A DNA stretch of 64,000 nt from Candidatus Fredericiella danica (GCA_016713335.1 JADJPH010000030.1:1-64000), one strand, 5' to 3'. Numbered from the stretch's first letter, positions 10,440-20,345 are shown. Numbers and translations are program-made. Notes: generated from the sequence alone by a model not told the origin.

Positions 10440-12307
10440 ATGACCACCCATACGCCGATCGAAGAAAACGCACCACGCACATTGGCTGAGGCAAGCCTCA
10501 CCCCGCGGGCGCGTCTTCCCCAGCCCGCGCCAATGGCGCGACCAGATCTTTTACCAACTTCTTGCCAGACCGGTTCAGTGACGGGCAGGAGTCGAACCGC
10601 CCGATGTTCGACTACCGGCAGCCCGGCCAATACGCCGCACCGGATAAGGCGGCCTGGATGGCTGCAGGCAACCGGTTTGTCGGCGGCACGATCAAAGGGA
10701 TTCAGAGCAAATTGGACTACTTGCAGGGGCTGGGGGTGACCACACTCTGGATCAATCCTCCCTGGCGGCAGCGCGCCGAACTGCAGACCTATCACGGGTA
10801 TGGCATTCAGAACTATATGGACATCGATCCCCGCTTTGGCACGCGCCAGGATCTACGCGATTTGGTGGACGCCGCCCACGATCGCGGCATGTATGTCATT
10901 CTGGATGTCATCTACAACCACAGCGGCAACAACTGGTTCTATCGGGACGAGGAGACGGGCGAGCCGCAAGATTCGCGCGGCTTTCGCCATTCACCACCCC
11001 GCCCGGTGCATGGCTGGCGCTCCGCCATGGGAACAAGCATTTCACAGCCGCAAGCAGTCGACGATGGCGTGTGGCCGGCGGAATTTCAGGATTTCGAGCT
11101 TTACACGCGCAGCGGCTCCATCGAGAACTGGGGCATTGCGGCGTGGGAAGACCCGCAAAGTCCGCATGTGGAATTCCGGCGCGGCGACTTTTTCGACCTG
11201 AAGGATTGGGACTTGGAGAAGCCTGGGGTCATTGAGGATCTGGCGCAAGTCTATGCATACTGGATCGCGCTCAGCGATTGCGATGGCTTCCGTGCGGATG
11301 CGGTCAAACATGTGTCCGCGGATGCCTCGCGTAGATTCTGTTCGGCGATCCACGAATTCGCGGATTCCATTGGCAAAGACAATTTCTTCATCACGGGTGA
11401 GATTACGGACGGCGGGATCGTTGCCGCTTATATCGACATGTTTCACGGCAACCTCGATGCGGTGCTGGGCATCATTGCCTATCCCAATCTGCTGAGCGGC
11501 GTCGCCAAGGGGGTGACGCCGCCTGGCGACTTCTTCCACCTGTATGACGACAGTGTCTTCGGCGGCCTCGAACGCCAACAAGGTCGCTTCATCGTGTCCG
11601 TACTCGATGATCATGATATGTCGTCCCGGGGACACAAGGAACGCTTCGCCGCGCATGGCACAGAGCCGGTGGTCTATCTACAGACCGCACACGCCGTGGC
11701 ATTGCAGTTGACGACACCGGGCATGTCTTCCATCTATTACGGCACCGAACAGGCGCTGGATGGTACCGAGGACTATCATGATTACGGTTGCGAACCCAAA
11801 CGCTTCGCCGAGGATCGCTATATCCGTGAAGCCATGTTTGGCGGTGAGTTCGGCGCCTTTGGGACGCGCGGGTGTCACTTTTTCAACCCAGACCACCCCA
11901 CCTATCTGCGCATTGCCGCCATTGCCAGATTGCGCAATGGCAATGACGCCGTCGGGCGCACGCTGCGGCGGGGAAGGATGTTCCCACGGGAGACAGCGTT
12001 CCTGGGCTATCCCTATCGCATCCCGCCAGCAGGTGAGGTCATGGCCTGGTCCATGGTGCATTATCAGACGGAAGTCGTGATGGCGCTCAATACGAACGGG
12101 GGATCTGCCCGTGGGGCCGACGTGACCGTGGGGGCGCGCAAGCACCCACCCGGTTCAATGGTGCGGGTTCTTTACCAGAGTGACTGGAGCGACGACGAGT
12201 TGCGGACGCCTGCCGAGGACCGGTGGTTGCCGGTGACGCATCAGGCGGACGGACGCGCCACGGTGCGGGTTGACCTACCACCTGCGGGCATGATTATTCT
12301 GGCGTGA
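10440..12307 (+). CDS. GH13 alpha-amylase-family glycoside hydrolase (frameshifted near start)
   Basis: ATG 10440 follows GGGAG and begins MTTHTPIEENAPRTLAEA. Two one-base shifts near 10495 and 10560 join this to RGRVFPSPRQWRDQIFYQLL and then to PDRFSDGQESNRPMFDY; the remaining 580 residues are intact. The (beta/alpha)8 barrel shows region I DVIYNHSGNNW, region II DGFRADAVKH with the nucleophile Asp, region III FFITGEITDGG with the acid/base Glu, and region IV SVLDDHDMSS. A C-terminal beta domain ends at 12307. It should hydrolyse or transfer alpha-glucosidic bonds; no signal peptide is seen, suggesting a cytoplasmic enzyme. Convergent with a second GH13 gene. Confidence 0.9.
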
Positions 12308-12324
12308 GCAGGATGGCGCGGGCA

Positions 12325-12366
12325 GGGGGGGCAGTACGAGTGCATCACCATTCAGGGTGACCCCCC
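12325..12366. terminator. Candidate bidirectional hairpin between convergent GH13 genes
   Basis: A G run at 12325-12331 can pair with CCCCCC at 12361-12366, enclosing an inner stem TCACC-ATTCAG-GGTGA. It sits in the 79-base gap between the two convergent amylase genes. There is no strong T tract, so intrinsic termination is uncertain. Confidence 0.35.
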
Positions 12367-12386
12367 GTCGGTGCTCAAGAGTAGTT

Positions 12387-14139
12387 CTATGTCAGGCAAG
12401 GTAAGGGTCGCGGGCTGGTCTGGTTGTTTAGGACGACAACCCGGCCGGCACAGCGAAATGCATAGACTCCATCCTCGTCGTTGACGTAGATGGTTGAGTG
12501 TGGCGCCGACCAAACCCCCGGGGTCTGGCGTCGCAGTTGGATCAAGCGCCGGTAGAAGTCCAGTAGGTCGAGGTCTTGCTCCTCGTGCCAGCGCATCGGC
12601 AGGCGCGCTTCTTCCAATCGCCCCAGCGCGCGACGCTGGCTCAGACCGGCTTCGGTCCCATAGTAGAGGATCGGCGGTTGCGGCAGCGTAAATTGGAAGA
12701 GCGCGGCCAATTTCAGCCGCCGATTATCGCCACCGACACTCCAAAGAAAACGACTCATGTCGTGGTTGTCCAGGAAGCTGGGCAACACCAACCCCGACCC
12801 GAAGTAGGCGAAATGTTGTTGGAGGGCCCGGTCCAACTGGCTGGCCTTGACGGAGCCAAACACAAAGAAGCCCCGCAGTAGTTCCAGCAATGGGAAATCC
12901 AACGCACCATCCATCCGCCCCGTAAATGACCGCATGAGTTCCGGCGTGTCGGTAATCTCGCCAAAGATGGCCGCATCGGGTTTGACCGCGCGTAACGCCG
13001 TCCGAAAGGCGGACCAGAAGCCATGAGTTGCACCATGGGCATGGTCGAGGCGGAAGCCATCACAGCCGAGGCGCTGTGCGTGCTGCGCAGCCTCAATCAG
13101 ATACTCGCGCACCGCAGGGTGATCCGTGTTTCACGATTGGCTGGTCCGGCACATCGTAGAATGCTTCATACGAGTGCGGGTGCTCGCGGAAGAAAAACCA
13201 GTCGCATGCCGGGCTTGCGGCATCGGCTTGCGCAGCGAGGAAGGTGGGATGTTGGCGGGAGATGTGATTTGCGACAAAGTCGAGGACGATGCGGATGCCA
13301 CGGCGATGGGCGGTGGCGACCAGTTCCTGGAAACCGGCCAGGGAACCCAGTCGCGGCTCGATTGTGAAGTAGTCCGTTGGATCGTACCCATGATGCGAGG
13401 GCGCAGGGAAAATTGGGGTGAGCCAAAGACAGTTGACGCCAAGGTCACACAAGTAGTCCAGCCGCGCCGTGATCCCGCGCAGTGTGCCGCCAAAGATAGC
13501 AGAGAGATCTGTTGTGTCTGCCAGGCTCGCACCTGGATCAGGCGCAAAGCGATCAACGAAAATCTGATAGATGACAGCCTCACGGAACCATTCCGGGCTG
13601 GTGAAGCGATCCACATGATATTCAAACACCTGTGGCGCGGGTTGGCGGAGCAGCCGGTGGAAATAGCGGCGATCAAAGGCATTGGGCATGGCGGCCACTT
13701 CGGGCGCCGTGAGGTTTAGATATGGACAAGGAACCAACTCCCCGGTCGCCGATTGCGCCGTAATAAGGTAGCGCACGCGCGTGTGCTCTGGTTGCCCCGG
13801 GATCGTCGCACACCAGGTTTCGACGTAGGACCAGGTTAAGGTGTCCCAATCGCGGCGAGTAAGCTGTAAGGGCAGTGGATGAGTGCCCGGGCCGCCCACC
13901 ACCGGCAGGGATCCATCCAGGGTGAAATAGAGCGTAGCCTGTTCGATGGCAACGCCCAGCCCAGCCCGTACGGAGACCGTCACCGCTTCCCCGGGCAGGG
14001 GATCGAGGGGTTCCAGGCTGGGGATCAGTTGGAGGCCAACGCTAAACGAGCGGGCGCGTTGGACACGGCCCTCTACGGTCGACAGTGGTCCAAAGACAAA
14101 TTCGGTTGGTTGGGTTTGCGTAGCGCTGAGTTCGGTCAT
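12387..14139 (-). CDS. GH13 neopullulanase/cyclomaltodextrinase-like enzyme (one frameshift)
   Basis: ATG 14139 begins MTELSATQTQPTEFVFGPLS. An N-terminal beta-sandwich of about 190 residues (VSVRAGLGVAIEQATLYFTL) resembles the accessory domain of neopullulanase-type GH13 enzymes. The barrel follows: YQIFVDRFAPDPG, region I VLDFVANHIS, then a one-base shift at about 13127 inside the sequence before TDHPAVREYLIEAAQ. After it come region II CDGFRLDHAHGA, region III AIFGEITDTPEL and region IV SFLDNHDMSRF, so all three catalytic acids are present. The C-terminal beta domain is short. Likely substrates are maltodextrins or pullulan; with its convergent neighbour it suggests alpha-glucan use. Confidence 0.87.
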
Positions 14140-14184
14140 GGCGTCACAGTAACGCAGCCCGAAGGGAGCCGTCAAGCCGGAATA

Positions 14185-14475
14185 CCATGCGCATCAAGCC
14201 AGGGACCAAACCCTCCCGCCAAGCCGCAAAGACGCAAAGGGAAGAGGAAAGAAATTCTCCCGCCAGGGACGCAAAGAGAAGTAGAAAGAAATTCTCCCGC
14301 CAAGCCGCAAAGACGCAAAGAGAAGAGGAAAGAAATTCTCCCGCAGGGACGCAGAGACGCAGTGAAGAGCATCATTGACCACAAAGAGCGCAAAGACCAC
14401 AAAGAAAATGCGCGCCTATCGTTCGTTTCTTTGTGCTCTCTGTGTTCTTTGTGGCAATTTTCGAGTGCCATCGTG
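14185..14475. repeat. Dispersed intergenic repeat: direct CGCAAAGA units followed by a CACAAAGA hairpin
   Basis: The left end (14185-14222) matches another intergenic site at 16164-16201 in about 33 of 39 positions. It is followed by three or four degenerate ~50-bp units of the form CGCAAAGACGCAAAG..AGAAATTCTCCCGC. From about 14380 to 14460 an inverted repeat pairs ACCACAAAGAGCGCAAAGAC with TTTGTGCTCTCTGTGTTCT-type sequence, forming a long imperfect stem. The A-rich nine-base periodicity is unlike coding DNA. This is a non-coding repeat of unknown function at the 5' side of the GH13 gene. Confidence 0.75.
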
Positions 14476-14513
14476 CATTTCTCTGTGACTCAGCGTCCCT
14501 GCGGACGGAAATA

Positions 14514-14592
14514 ACGATATATCGCAATATTACTACTTGACAATTGCTGGCTGGTCGTGTATTTTATCGGTAGCGATATAACGATATATCGT
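14514..14592 (+). promoter_or_regulatory. Promoter of the padR operon with two palindromic operators
   Basis: TTGACA (14537-14542) and TATTTT (14560-14565) are spaced by 17 bases, a near-ideal sigma-70-type promoter. The perfect 12-bp palindrome ACGATATATCGT lies downstream at 14581-14592 and a near copy, ACGATATATCGC, upstream at 14514-14525, so the promoter is bracketed. PadR-family proteins commonly autoregulate through such inverted repeats; repression by the downstream gene product is inferred. Confidence 0.6.
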
Positions 14593-14692
14593 GATAGTAT
14601 TATTAGATCTACGCTGGATCGGGAAACCGGTCAAGGGCAAGCAGACGTTGCCGGTAGGTGTGAGTCTATATCATCACAAGAGGTAAGATTTT

Positions 14693-15412
14693 ATGCGAGA
14701 AGGAAGAATGCAAGATCGCAATCAGCCGAGAGGTTGGCAGGGTGGTTACAAGATGAACTGGCAGGCAGGCGGCTTAGAAAGCGCCAACGATGAAGCGGGT
14801 ACACGAGGGGAACGTGGACGCCACTTTGAAGGGCGAGGCGGTGGGCGTGGCCCCGAAGGGCGCGGTGGTGGGCGCGGGCCCGAAGGGCGTAGTGGAGGAC
14901 GTGGGCCGGGCGGACGAGGCGGTGGACGTGACCGGGCCCGGCGGGGCGACGCCCGCTATCTCCTGCTCGATGCGTTGCGCGATGGTCCCAAGCATGGCTA
15001 CGAGATCATCAAGGCGCTGGAAGAACGCACGGCAGGCAAATATGTCCCCAGCCCAGGCACGGTCTATCCAACCATGCAGTATCTAGAGGATCAAGGGCTC
15101 GTCAATGCAATTCAAGAAGCCGATCGCCGCATCTACCAACTGACCGAAGCCGGTCTGGCTGAACTGGATGCGCATGCCACGCAGGTGGCGGCCTTCTGGA
15201 AGCGTTTTGCGGGCGAGAGCGTTGCAACCGCCACGCAACATGAGATTCGTTTTCTGGAAGATGAACTTGAGCACCTGAATCGAATCGTGTGGAGCGGACT
15301 GCATACCGCCATTGCCCGCGGTCAGGATGACGCCATTCGCCGCGTCCGCAGCGCAGTCGAAGAGTGCCAGAAGCAGGTGCGTGAGATCATTGCCACGGAG
15401 CAGCCAAAATGA
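14693..15412 (+). CDS. PadR-family transcriptional regulator with Gly/Arg-rich N-terminal extension
   Basis: 239 residues from ATG 14693, with AGAGG nine bases upstream; a second ATG at 14708 is also possible. The first 85 residues are dominated by repeats such as GRGPEGRGGGRGPEGRSG, likely disordered. The PadR winged helix follows: DARYLLLDALRDGPKHGYEI, IKALEERTAGKYVPSPGTVY, PTMQYLEDQGLVNAIQEAD and RRIYQLTEAGLAELDAH. A C-terminal helical part (QHEIRFLEDELEHLNRIV) should form the dimer. The gene overlaps the next by ATGA and lies behind a promoter bracketed by palindromes, so it probably represses its own operon in response to a ligand. Confidence 0.9.
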   Translation: MREGRMQDRNQPRGWQGGYKMNWQAGGLESANDEAGTRGERGRHFEGRGGGRGPEGRGGGRGPEGRSGGRGPGGRGGGRDRARRGDARYLLLDALRDGPKHGYEIIKALEERTAGKYVPSPGTVYPTMQYLEDQGLVNAIQEADRRIYQLTEAGLAELDAHATQVAAFWKRFAGESVATATQHEIRFLEDELEHLNRIVWSGLHTAIARGQDDAIRRVRSAVEECQKQVREIIATEQPK

Positions 15413-16077
15413 CCGGTCCCGACAAGAGTCTGGAGAATTACGATCAGTATATCAGCCAACTATTTGCGGTCGAGGACCCTGTCCTCCAGGCGACGCGCGC
15501 GACGATGCAACAGGAAGGCTTGAGGCCGATCAATGTCTCTGCCACCGGCGGGCAATTGCTTTACCTGCTGGCGTTGATGAATGGGGCGCGGCGCATCCTG
15601 GAGATCGGTACGCTGGGCGGGTATAGCGCGATCTGGCTGGCGCGCGCCCTGCAGGCGGATGGGGCATTGATCTCGTTGGACATCGATGCACATCATGCCG
15701 CAGTTGCGCGCCGGAATCTGGCTCAGGCTGGACTCGACACCCAGGTTGAGGTGCGTGTCGGGCCGGCATTGGCGACGTTGACGGCGATGGCGCAGGCGCG
15801 GGAGGCGCCGTTTGACCTGGTTTTCATCGATGCAGACAAGGATGGCTATGTCGCCTACCTGCAACAAGCCGTGGCCCTGGTGCGTGAAGGTGGTTTGATC
15901 CTGGCCGACAATACGTTACCGGATGAAGTACTCGATGCCAACAGGGATAGCGGCGCCAAACGGTACAACGCTGCCGTCGCCGCCCATCCGGCGCTCGTGT
16001 CGAGCATTGTGCCTGTTCTCCGGCGTCAGGGTTTTGACGGCTTGACCATCTCGATCAAGCGCACGCCGAGAACCTAA
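15409..16077 (+). CDS. Class I SAM-dependent O-methyltransferase (family 3, caffeoyl-CoA-type)
   Basis: 222 residues, ATG overlapping the padR stop codon (ATGA). Motif I is RRILEIGTLGGYSAIWLARA, the acidic loop is LISLDIDAHHAAVARRNLAQ, and FDLVFIDADKDGYVAYLQQA contains the Asp residues that bind SAM and divalent metal in the COMT family. GGLILADNTLPDEVLDAN follows as the second metal-site loop. Such enzymes methylate catechols and related phenolics. Coupling to a PadR regulator, a family that often senses phenolic compounds, suggests a role in detoxifying or modifying an aromatic compound; the substrate is not known. Confidence 0.9.
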   Translation: MTGPDKSLENYDQYISQLFAVEDPVLQATRATMQQEGLRPINVSATGGQLLYLLALMNGARRILEIGTLGGYSAIWLARALQADGALISLDIDAHHAAVARRNLAQAGLDTQVEVRVGPALATLTAMAQAREAPFDLVFIDADKDGYVAYLQQAVALVREGGLILADNTLPDEVLDANRDSGAKRYNAAVAAHPALVSSIVPVLRRQGFDGLTISIKRTPRT

Positions 16078-16163
16078 AGTCCGACGTGCGCCTGGGCCTC
16101 CCATCCGGAACGCACATTGGCCGTAGCATCGCCAGCCGGTCTAGCGTAGGTGCGGCTTGTAGC

Positions 16164-16380
16164 CCATGCGCATCAAGCTAAGGACCGCAGCCACCCGCCA
16201 AGGGGAAGACGGGGGGAAAAGATCAACGCGGAGACGCGGAGGGGTGCGGAGAGCGCGGAGGAGGAAGGGAAGATGACAGGATGGCGGGGTGAGCGGTAAG
16301 CATTTGCCTTCAGGGGACTTCGTCCTTCTCCTCTCCGCGCTCTCCGCGCTAACTCCGCGCCTGGGTCGTCGGTTCTTCAC
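16164..16380. repeat. Dispersed intergenic GCGGAG-rich hairpin repeat
   Basis: The left end (16164-16201) is related to 14185-14222. Next comes GGGGGGAAAAGATCAACGCGG (from about 16212), also found near 39318. Repeats of GCGGAGACGCGGAGG and GAGAGCGCGGAGG on the left pair with CCTCTCCGCGCTCTCCGCG at about 16328-16350, giving a large imperfect stem-loop that spans most of the gap between the methyltransferase and nucleotidyltransferase genes. No gene is present in this gap. Confidence 0.75.
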
Positions 16381-16649
16381 AATGGCACTGCCTCATTCAG
16401 GACGCGATCGCGCAATAAGGGGTTGAGACCGGCGTCGGTCACTATATCCACCTGGCGACCCAGTTCCTTCTCTAATTCCAATATGAGACCGGCCGGGAAC
16501 CATGGGCTGACTTTTTCACCGCGTTTGACCAGCAAATCAATGTCACTATCGGGACGGTCTTCACCACGCACGACAGATCCAAAAATTCGAATATCATAGG
16601 CGCCGTGCTTTGCAGCAATCCGCACGATGGTCGGGCGATGCCTTAACAA
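16377..16649 (-). CDS. MNT-type minimal nucleotidyltransferase, no HEPN partner seen
   Basis: 90 residues from a TTG at 16649; no better start is visible. The polymerase-beta-fold motif RIFGSVVRGEDRPDSDIDLL has the G-S and paired Asp residues needed for metal and nucleotide binding, and ELEKELGRQVDIVTD provides the third carboxylate region. Such proteins are commonly antitoxins of HEPN ribonucleases and act by adenylylating or AMPylating the toxin. Downstream on this strand is a repeat, and upstream is the divergent phosphatase gene, so no HEPN gene accompanies it here. It may be an orphan or have lost its partner. Confidence 0.8.
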   Translation of the reverse strand: MLRHRPTIVRIAAKHGAYDIRIFGSVVRGEDRPDSDIDLLVKRGEKVSPWFPAGLILELEKELGRQVDIVTDAGLNPLLRDRVLNEAVPL

Positions 16650-16771
16650 ACTCTACGCCAGATCATCACAAATTCTCAATAGATGTGTGTGTAAATAGAC
16701 GTGCCGCCGCATGTCGCTTTGGCGTGGGTTGCACTCAATCTTGTTTGCATGTGTCGTAGCCGGCTCATTCG

Positions 16772-17868
16772 ATGACAACGGGCGCCACGTCTATCGGGTG
16801 GAAGATCGCGGCGTCTGCCGCTGCCTGCGGCATGGTGGCCATCGCCTCGGAAGAAGAACCCTTTTGCACCCACTGCGGCGCCCAGCTATCGATGATGGCG
16901 TTGCCCTGGCCGTTGTATCAGCTTGTGGAACTTGAGTCTGCGGATGAGGGCGAGGCGGCCGTTGAATGGGAGGGGCTACCGTTTGCGCTGGTTTTGGACG
17001 CTGAAGCGGGCGTTGATGCCGGTGAGTTAGCCACCCAGTTTTCGCCAAACGAAGCGGCCGGCGCCTTATCTTCCCACGGTCTCACCTACCTAGTTGGGCA
17101 GCGTTCGGATGTAGGTGCTGGGCGGGCCGGGCGCGCCAATGAAGATAGCATTTTTACCATGACGTTGGCCGCGATTACTGATTCCATCGCCAGCCTGAGC
17201 CTTGGCCTCTACCTCGTCGCCGACGGGATGGGCGGCCATCTGGATGGCCAGGTCGCGAGCCGCACCGCCTGTGAAGTCATCAGCGCCGAGCTGTTTCAAT
17301 CACTTGGCCTGCCCGCCGCACAAGGCGCTGTTAGCGGAGCTGAGACCATCGTCGGGTGCATCGAGCAGGCGATTCAGCAGGCAAACCAGGAGATCTATGA
17401 GACCGCCTGCACCAACGACAGCAACATGGGCACGACGGTCGTACTGGCGCTCGCCGCCAACGAACATGTCTATCTCGCCAACGTGGGCGACAGCCGGCGT
17501 ATCTCTGGGGCAGCGAGGGTTTGCGCCAGTTGACCAGGGACCATTCGCACGTTTTTGCGCTCAAGGAGAAGGGGCTGATCGAGGAGGATGAAATCTATAC
17601 CCATCCCCGGCGGAATGAGATCTATCGCAGCCTGGGGACGGCGGATGCCGTCGAGGTGGAGTGCTTTGACGCGACGCTGCATCCTGGTGATTTGTTGCTC
17701 CTCTGCAGTGACGGGCTGTGGGAAATGTTGCGTACCGATGGGATTGCCGATGTGCTGCTGTTGAATCTCGGCGATCCGCAGGTGATCTGCGACGAACTGG
17801 TGAGCCGCGCCAATCGCGCCGGCGGTGAAGACAACATTAGCGTCGTCGTTGTGCGTGCCGTTGGTTGA
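16772..17868 (+). CDS. PP2C-family Ser/Thr protein phosphatase with N-terminal zinc-ribbon remnant (frameshifted)
   Basis: ATG 16772 is the likely start. Near residue 30 the sequence EEPFCTHCGAQLS is half of a zinc ribbon; the first Cys pair is incomplete (one Cys in AAACGM). The PP2C domain runs from RAGRANEDSIFTM through LYLVADGMGGHLDGQVASRT (metal-binding DGMGG), MGTTVVLALAANEHVYLANV and GDSR. A one-base shift at about 17498 leads to YLWGSEGLRQLTRDHSHVFA, LLLLCSDGLWEML and AGGEDNISVVVVRAVG, completing the metal site. It opens the ten-gene signalling cluster and should reverse phosphorylation by the two kinases downstream. Confidence 0.88.
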
Positions 17869-17900
17869 TGTGCGTAAGCGCAGCGAAGGCCGGTCTTGGA

Positions 17901-18396
17901 ATGAGCACAGGGTCAGGTAAGGCGATGGGTGGCGTGATCAAGAATCTACGGAGTGGCGCCGATCGAGCGGCATTTGAGGCCGGTAAGTTGGTGCGCGGCA
18001 ACGCGGCAATACGAGCAGCGGGCGCAAGAAGAGGAACGCCGGGGCTATTTGGAGCAACTGGGTGAAGCCGTCTGGCAACTGTATGCCCAGGGGCGGGTCA
18101 GCGAACCGGAACTGGTGAGCCTCTGCCACCAGATCCAGACCACCACACATGAGATTACGGAACTGCAGAAGCAGGCGGCCACCCTGCGCAAAGAACAGGC
18201 GGCCGGGCCGATGAAGTGCCTTGATTGTGGGCATGAGGTGGATGCAAGGGATGCATTTTGCGCGTTTTGTGGCGCTAAAGTCACACAAGCCGATGCGCTG
18301 CCTGCTGCGCATTCCACTTGCACGCAGTGCGGGCGCACTATCCGGCCGGGAGCGCGCTTTTGCGGGCACTGTGGCCAGCCTCAGGTGACGAGATGA
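17901..18396 (+). CDS. Coiled-coil protein with C-terminal double zinc ribbon (frameshifted)
   Basis: ATG 17901 begins MSTGSGKAMGGVIKNLRSGA. A one-base shift at about 17995-18010 joins FEAGKLVR to RQYEQRAQEEERRGYLEQLG. The middle is a predicted coiled coil (CHQIQTTTHEITELQKQAAT). Two zinc ribbons follow: MKCLDCGHEVDARDAFCAFC and STCTQCGRTIRPGARFCGHC. It has no enzymatic motif and is probably an adaptor sharing the zinc-ribbon interface seen in the phosphatase, the FHA protein, the kinase and the second VWA protein of the cluster. It starts about 30 bases after the phosphatase stop. Confidence 0.7.
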
Positions 18397-18454
18397 GAAA
18401 TTGGATGGCTGAGAGGACTGACTCTGCAGCCCACTAGATGATTGCGAGGGATTG

Positions 18455-19708
18455 ATGTCAGGCGAGATAAACCTGCAAGCAAAGTTGAATCGAACGGTAT
18501 TTCAGAGTCTGCTCACGCCGCAGAAGATCTATCTGCTGTTGGACGTGAAACCCCAGGGCGCCGGCGCACATGCCCCTTTGAATGTGGGGTTCGTGCTGGA
18601 CCGCAGCGGCTCGATGGCGGGCGAAAAGATTCAAAACGTACGCGAGGCGGTCAGGCTGATCCTGGGGCGGATGCAGCCACAAGATCACCTGTCGCTGGTG
18701 CTCTTCGACGACTACGTCGACCTGTTGGCGCCGAATCAGCCGCTGACAAACCTGGCGCAACTAAAGGCGCAGGTCAACCAAATTGTCGAGCGCGGCGGCA
18801 CCACGATGGCGAAGGGGATACGCAAAGGATTGGAAGAGATCCGGCGTGGCAGCGGCCCAACCCGCGTGAGCCGGATGATCCTGCTGACGGATGGAGAGAC
18901 CTATGGCGATGAGGAGGAATGCCGGCAGTTGGCCCGCGAGTGCGGCCAGGCGGGCATCCCGATCAGCGCCTTCGGCTTAGGCGACGAATGGAATGCCGAC
19001 CTGTTGGACGCAATTGCGTCCAACAGCGGCGGCCAATCCGATCACCTGGCAGCCCCAGAGCAGGTGATAGTGGAATTCCAGCACACCGTGCAGGCGATGC
19101 AGGGCACCGTGGCGACGAATGCCAGCCTGACGCTTCGCTGCGTGGCGGGTGTCACCCCAACGGCGGCGTGGCGGATCGTGCCGCAAATCAGCAAACTCGA
19201 CGCACGCATGCTGTCGGAGCGTGATGTACAGCTCCAACTCGGCGAACTGGAGAGTGGGACTGGGCAATCCATTCTGATTGAACTGGCCGTGCTGCCAAAG
19301 GGGGAGGGTGCATTCCGCCTTGCGCAGGCGGAGGTCACCTATGACCTGCCGAGTCTCGGTGCTATGGGTGAGCGCGTGCGCAAGGATATCCTGGTGACCT
19401 TCACCGAGAACCCGACGCGCGTCACGGCGCCGGACCCGGACATGATGAATCTCATCGAGAAGGTGTCGGTCTTCAAGTTGCAGACGCGTGCGCTGAGCGA
19501 GGCGGAGGCCGGCAACCTGACCCTGGCGACGCGCCAGTTACGCACTGCGGCGACGCGCCTGTTGTCACTTGGCGAGATCGATCTAGCCCAGGCCGCCGAA
19601 CAAGAGATCAACAATCTTGAGCAACAGGGCCAACTGAGCGCCGCGGGCACAAAGAAGTTGCATTATGGCACGCGCAAGTTGACCCAGCGACTGGATGAAG
19701 TAGCGTAA
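18455..19708 (+). CDS. VWA-domain protein (TerY-like)
   Basis: 417 residues from ATG 18455, preceded by GAGGG. An N-terminal beta region leads into the von Willebrand A domain: LNVGFVLDRSGSMAGEKIQN holds the DxSxS part of the metal-ion-dependent adhesion site, GGTTMAKGIRKGLEEI the threonine, and SRMILLTDGETYGDEEE the third ligand region. The C-terminal 200 residues form a beta-rich domain followed by helices (LRTAATRLLSLGEIDLAQAA). No signal peptide is visible, so it is cytoplasmic. VWA proteins of this kind occur with a PP2C phosphatase and a kinase in TerY-P triads, and the neighbours here fit that arrangement. Confidence 0.85.
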   Translation: MSGEINLQAKLNRTVFQSLLTPQKIYLLLDVKPQGAGAHAPLNVGFVLDRSGSMAGEKIQNVREAVRLILGRMQPQDHLSLVLFDDYVDLLAPNQPLTNLAQLKAQVNQIVERGGTTMAKGIRKGLEEIRRGSGPTRVSRMILLTDGETYGDEEECRQLARECGQAGIPISAFGLGDEWNADLLDAIASNSGGQSDHLAAPEQVIVEFQHTVQAMQGTVATNASLTLRCVAGVTPTAAWRIVPQISKLDARMLSERDVQLQLGELESGTGQSILIELAVLPKGEGAFRLAQAEVTYDLPSLGAMGERVRKDILVTFTENPTRVTAPDPDMMNLIEKVSVFKLQTRALSEAEAGNLTLATRQLRTAATRLLSLGEIDLAQAAEQEINNLEQQGQLSAAGTKKLHYGTRKLTQRLDEVA

Positions 19709-19757
19709 ACCAGGTGAAGACCCACAGCGGTCTTCTTGAATTGAAGGAGTAAATACC

Positions 19758-20345
19758 GTGAGTGTCTGTCCAAGTTGTAACACCCCAAATGAAGACGGCG
19801 CCGTTTTCTGTGACCATTGCGGCGCCAATCTGGTCATTGCCACCAATGGTGCGGTGCTGGCGCCAGAGGCAGTGAACGCCCCAAACGGAATGGTCTGCCC
19901 TGTATGCGGCGCCGCTGCGATGAATGGCGACGCCTTCTGTAACGACTGCGGGGCAGATCTGCGCACGTCGCCGCATACACCTGCAACGCCAATTCAAACC
20001 GCATTTGCGCCGGCAGTGCCTGTCGAGCAGGCGCAAATCATCCTCAGCGACGGGCAAAACGTGGTGTTAGCCGGCAAGAGCAGTTACCTGATCGGCCGCG
20101 AAGACCCGATGAGTGGCATCTTCCCTGAGGTTGATACGACGCGCAGCGACGGTGATGCTGCCGGCGTCTCGCGCCGGCATGCCGAGGTAACCCGGCAGAG
20201 CAACCAATGGTTCCTGCAAGACCTGAACAGCACCAATGGCACCTTCGTGAACAATCAGCGCGTGCCACCGCAAGCGCAGCTACCGTTGCATTCGGGAGAC
20301 CAGATCCGGCTGGGCCGGTGGGTCGCCACATTCCAGGTGCAATAG
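19758..20345 (+). CDS. Double zinc-ribbon protein with C-terminal FHA domain
   Basis: 195 residues from GTG 19758, with GAAGGAG eight bases upstream. Two zinc ribbons lie at the N terminus: CPSCNTPNEDGAVFCDHC and CPVCGAAAMNGDAFCNDC. A Pro/Thr-rich linker leads to an FHA domain with all core motifs: SYLIGREDP, GVSRRHAEVTR and LQDLNSTNGTFVNNQ. FHA domains bind phosphothreonine, so this protein should read phosphorylation by the adjacent kinases. It is cytoplasmic, with no membrane segment. The kinase gene begins six bases after its stop codon. Confidence 0.9.
   Translation: MSVCPSCNTPNEDGAVFCDHCGANLVIATNGAVLAPEAVNAPNGMVCPVCGAAAMNGDAFCNDCGADLRTSPHTPATPIQTAFAPAVPVEQAQIILSDGQNVVLAGKSSYLIGREDPMSGIFPEVDTTRSDGDAAGVSRRHAEVTRQSNQWFLQDLNSTNGTFVNNQRVPPQAQLPLHSGDQIRLGRWVATFQVQ

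Noticed and set aside
10495..10562. Programmed frameshifting at the start of the GH13 gene
   Set aside because: No slippery heptamer with a following structure was seen, and similar shifts occur throughout the window.
12387..14139. Two separate GH13 genes in this span
   Set aside because: The pieces on each side of the shift together supply all four conserved regions of one enzyme in the correct order.
14187..14514. Small basic open frames in the repeat at 14.2-14.5 kb
   Set aside because: The lysine/arginine-rich peptides follow the repeat period and lack a start context.
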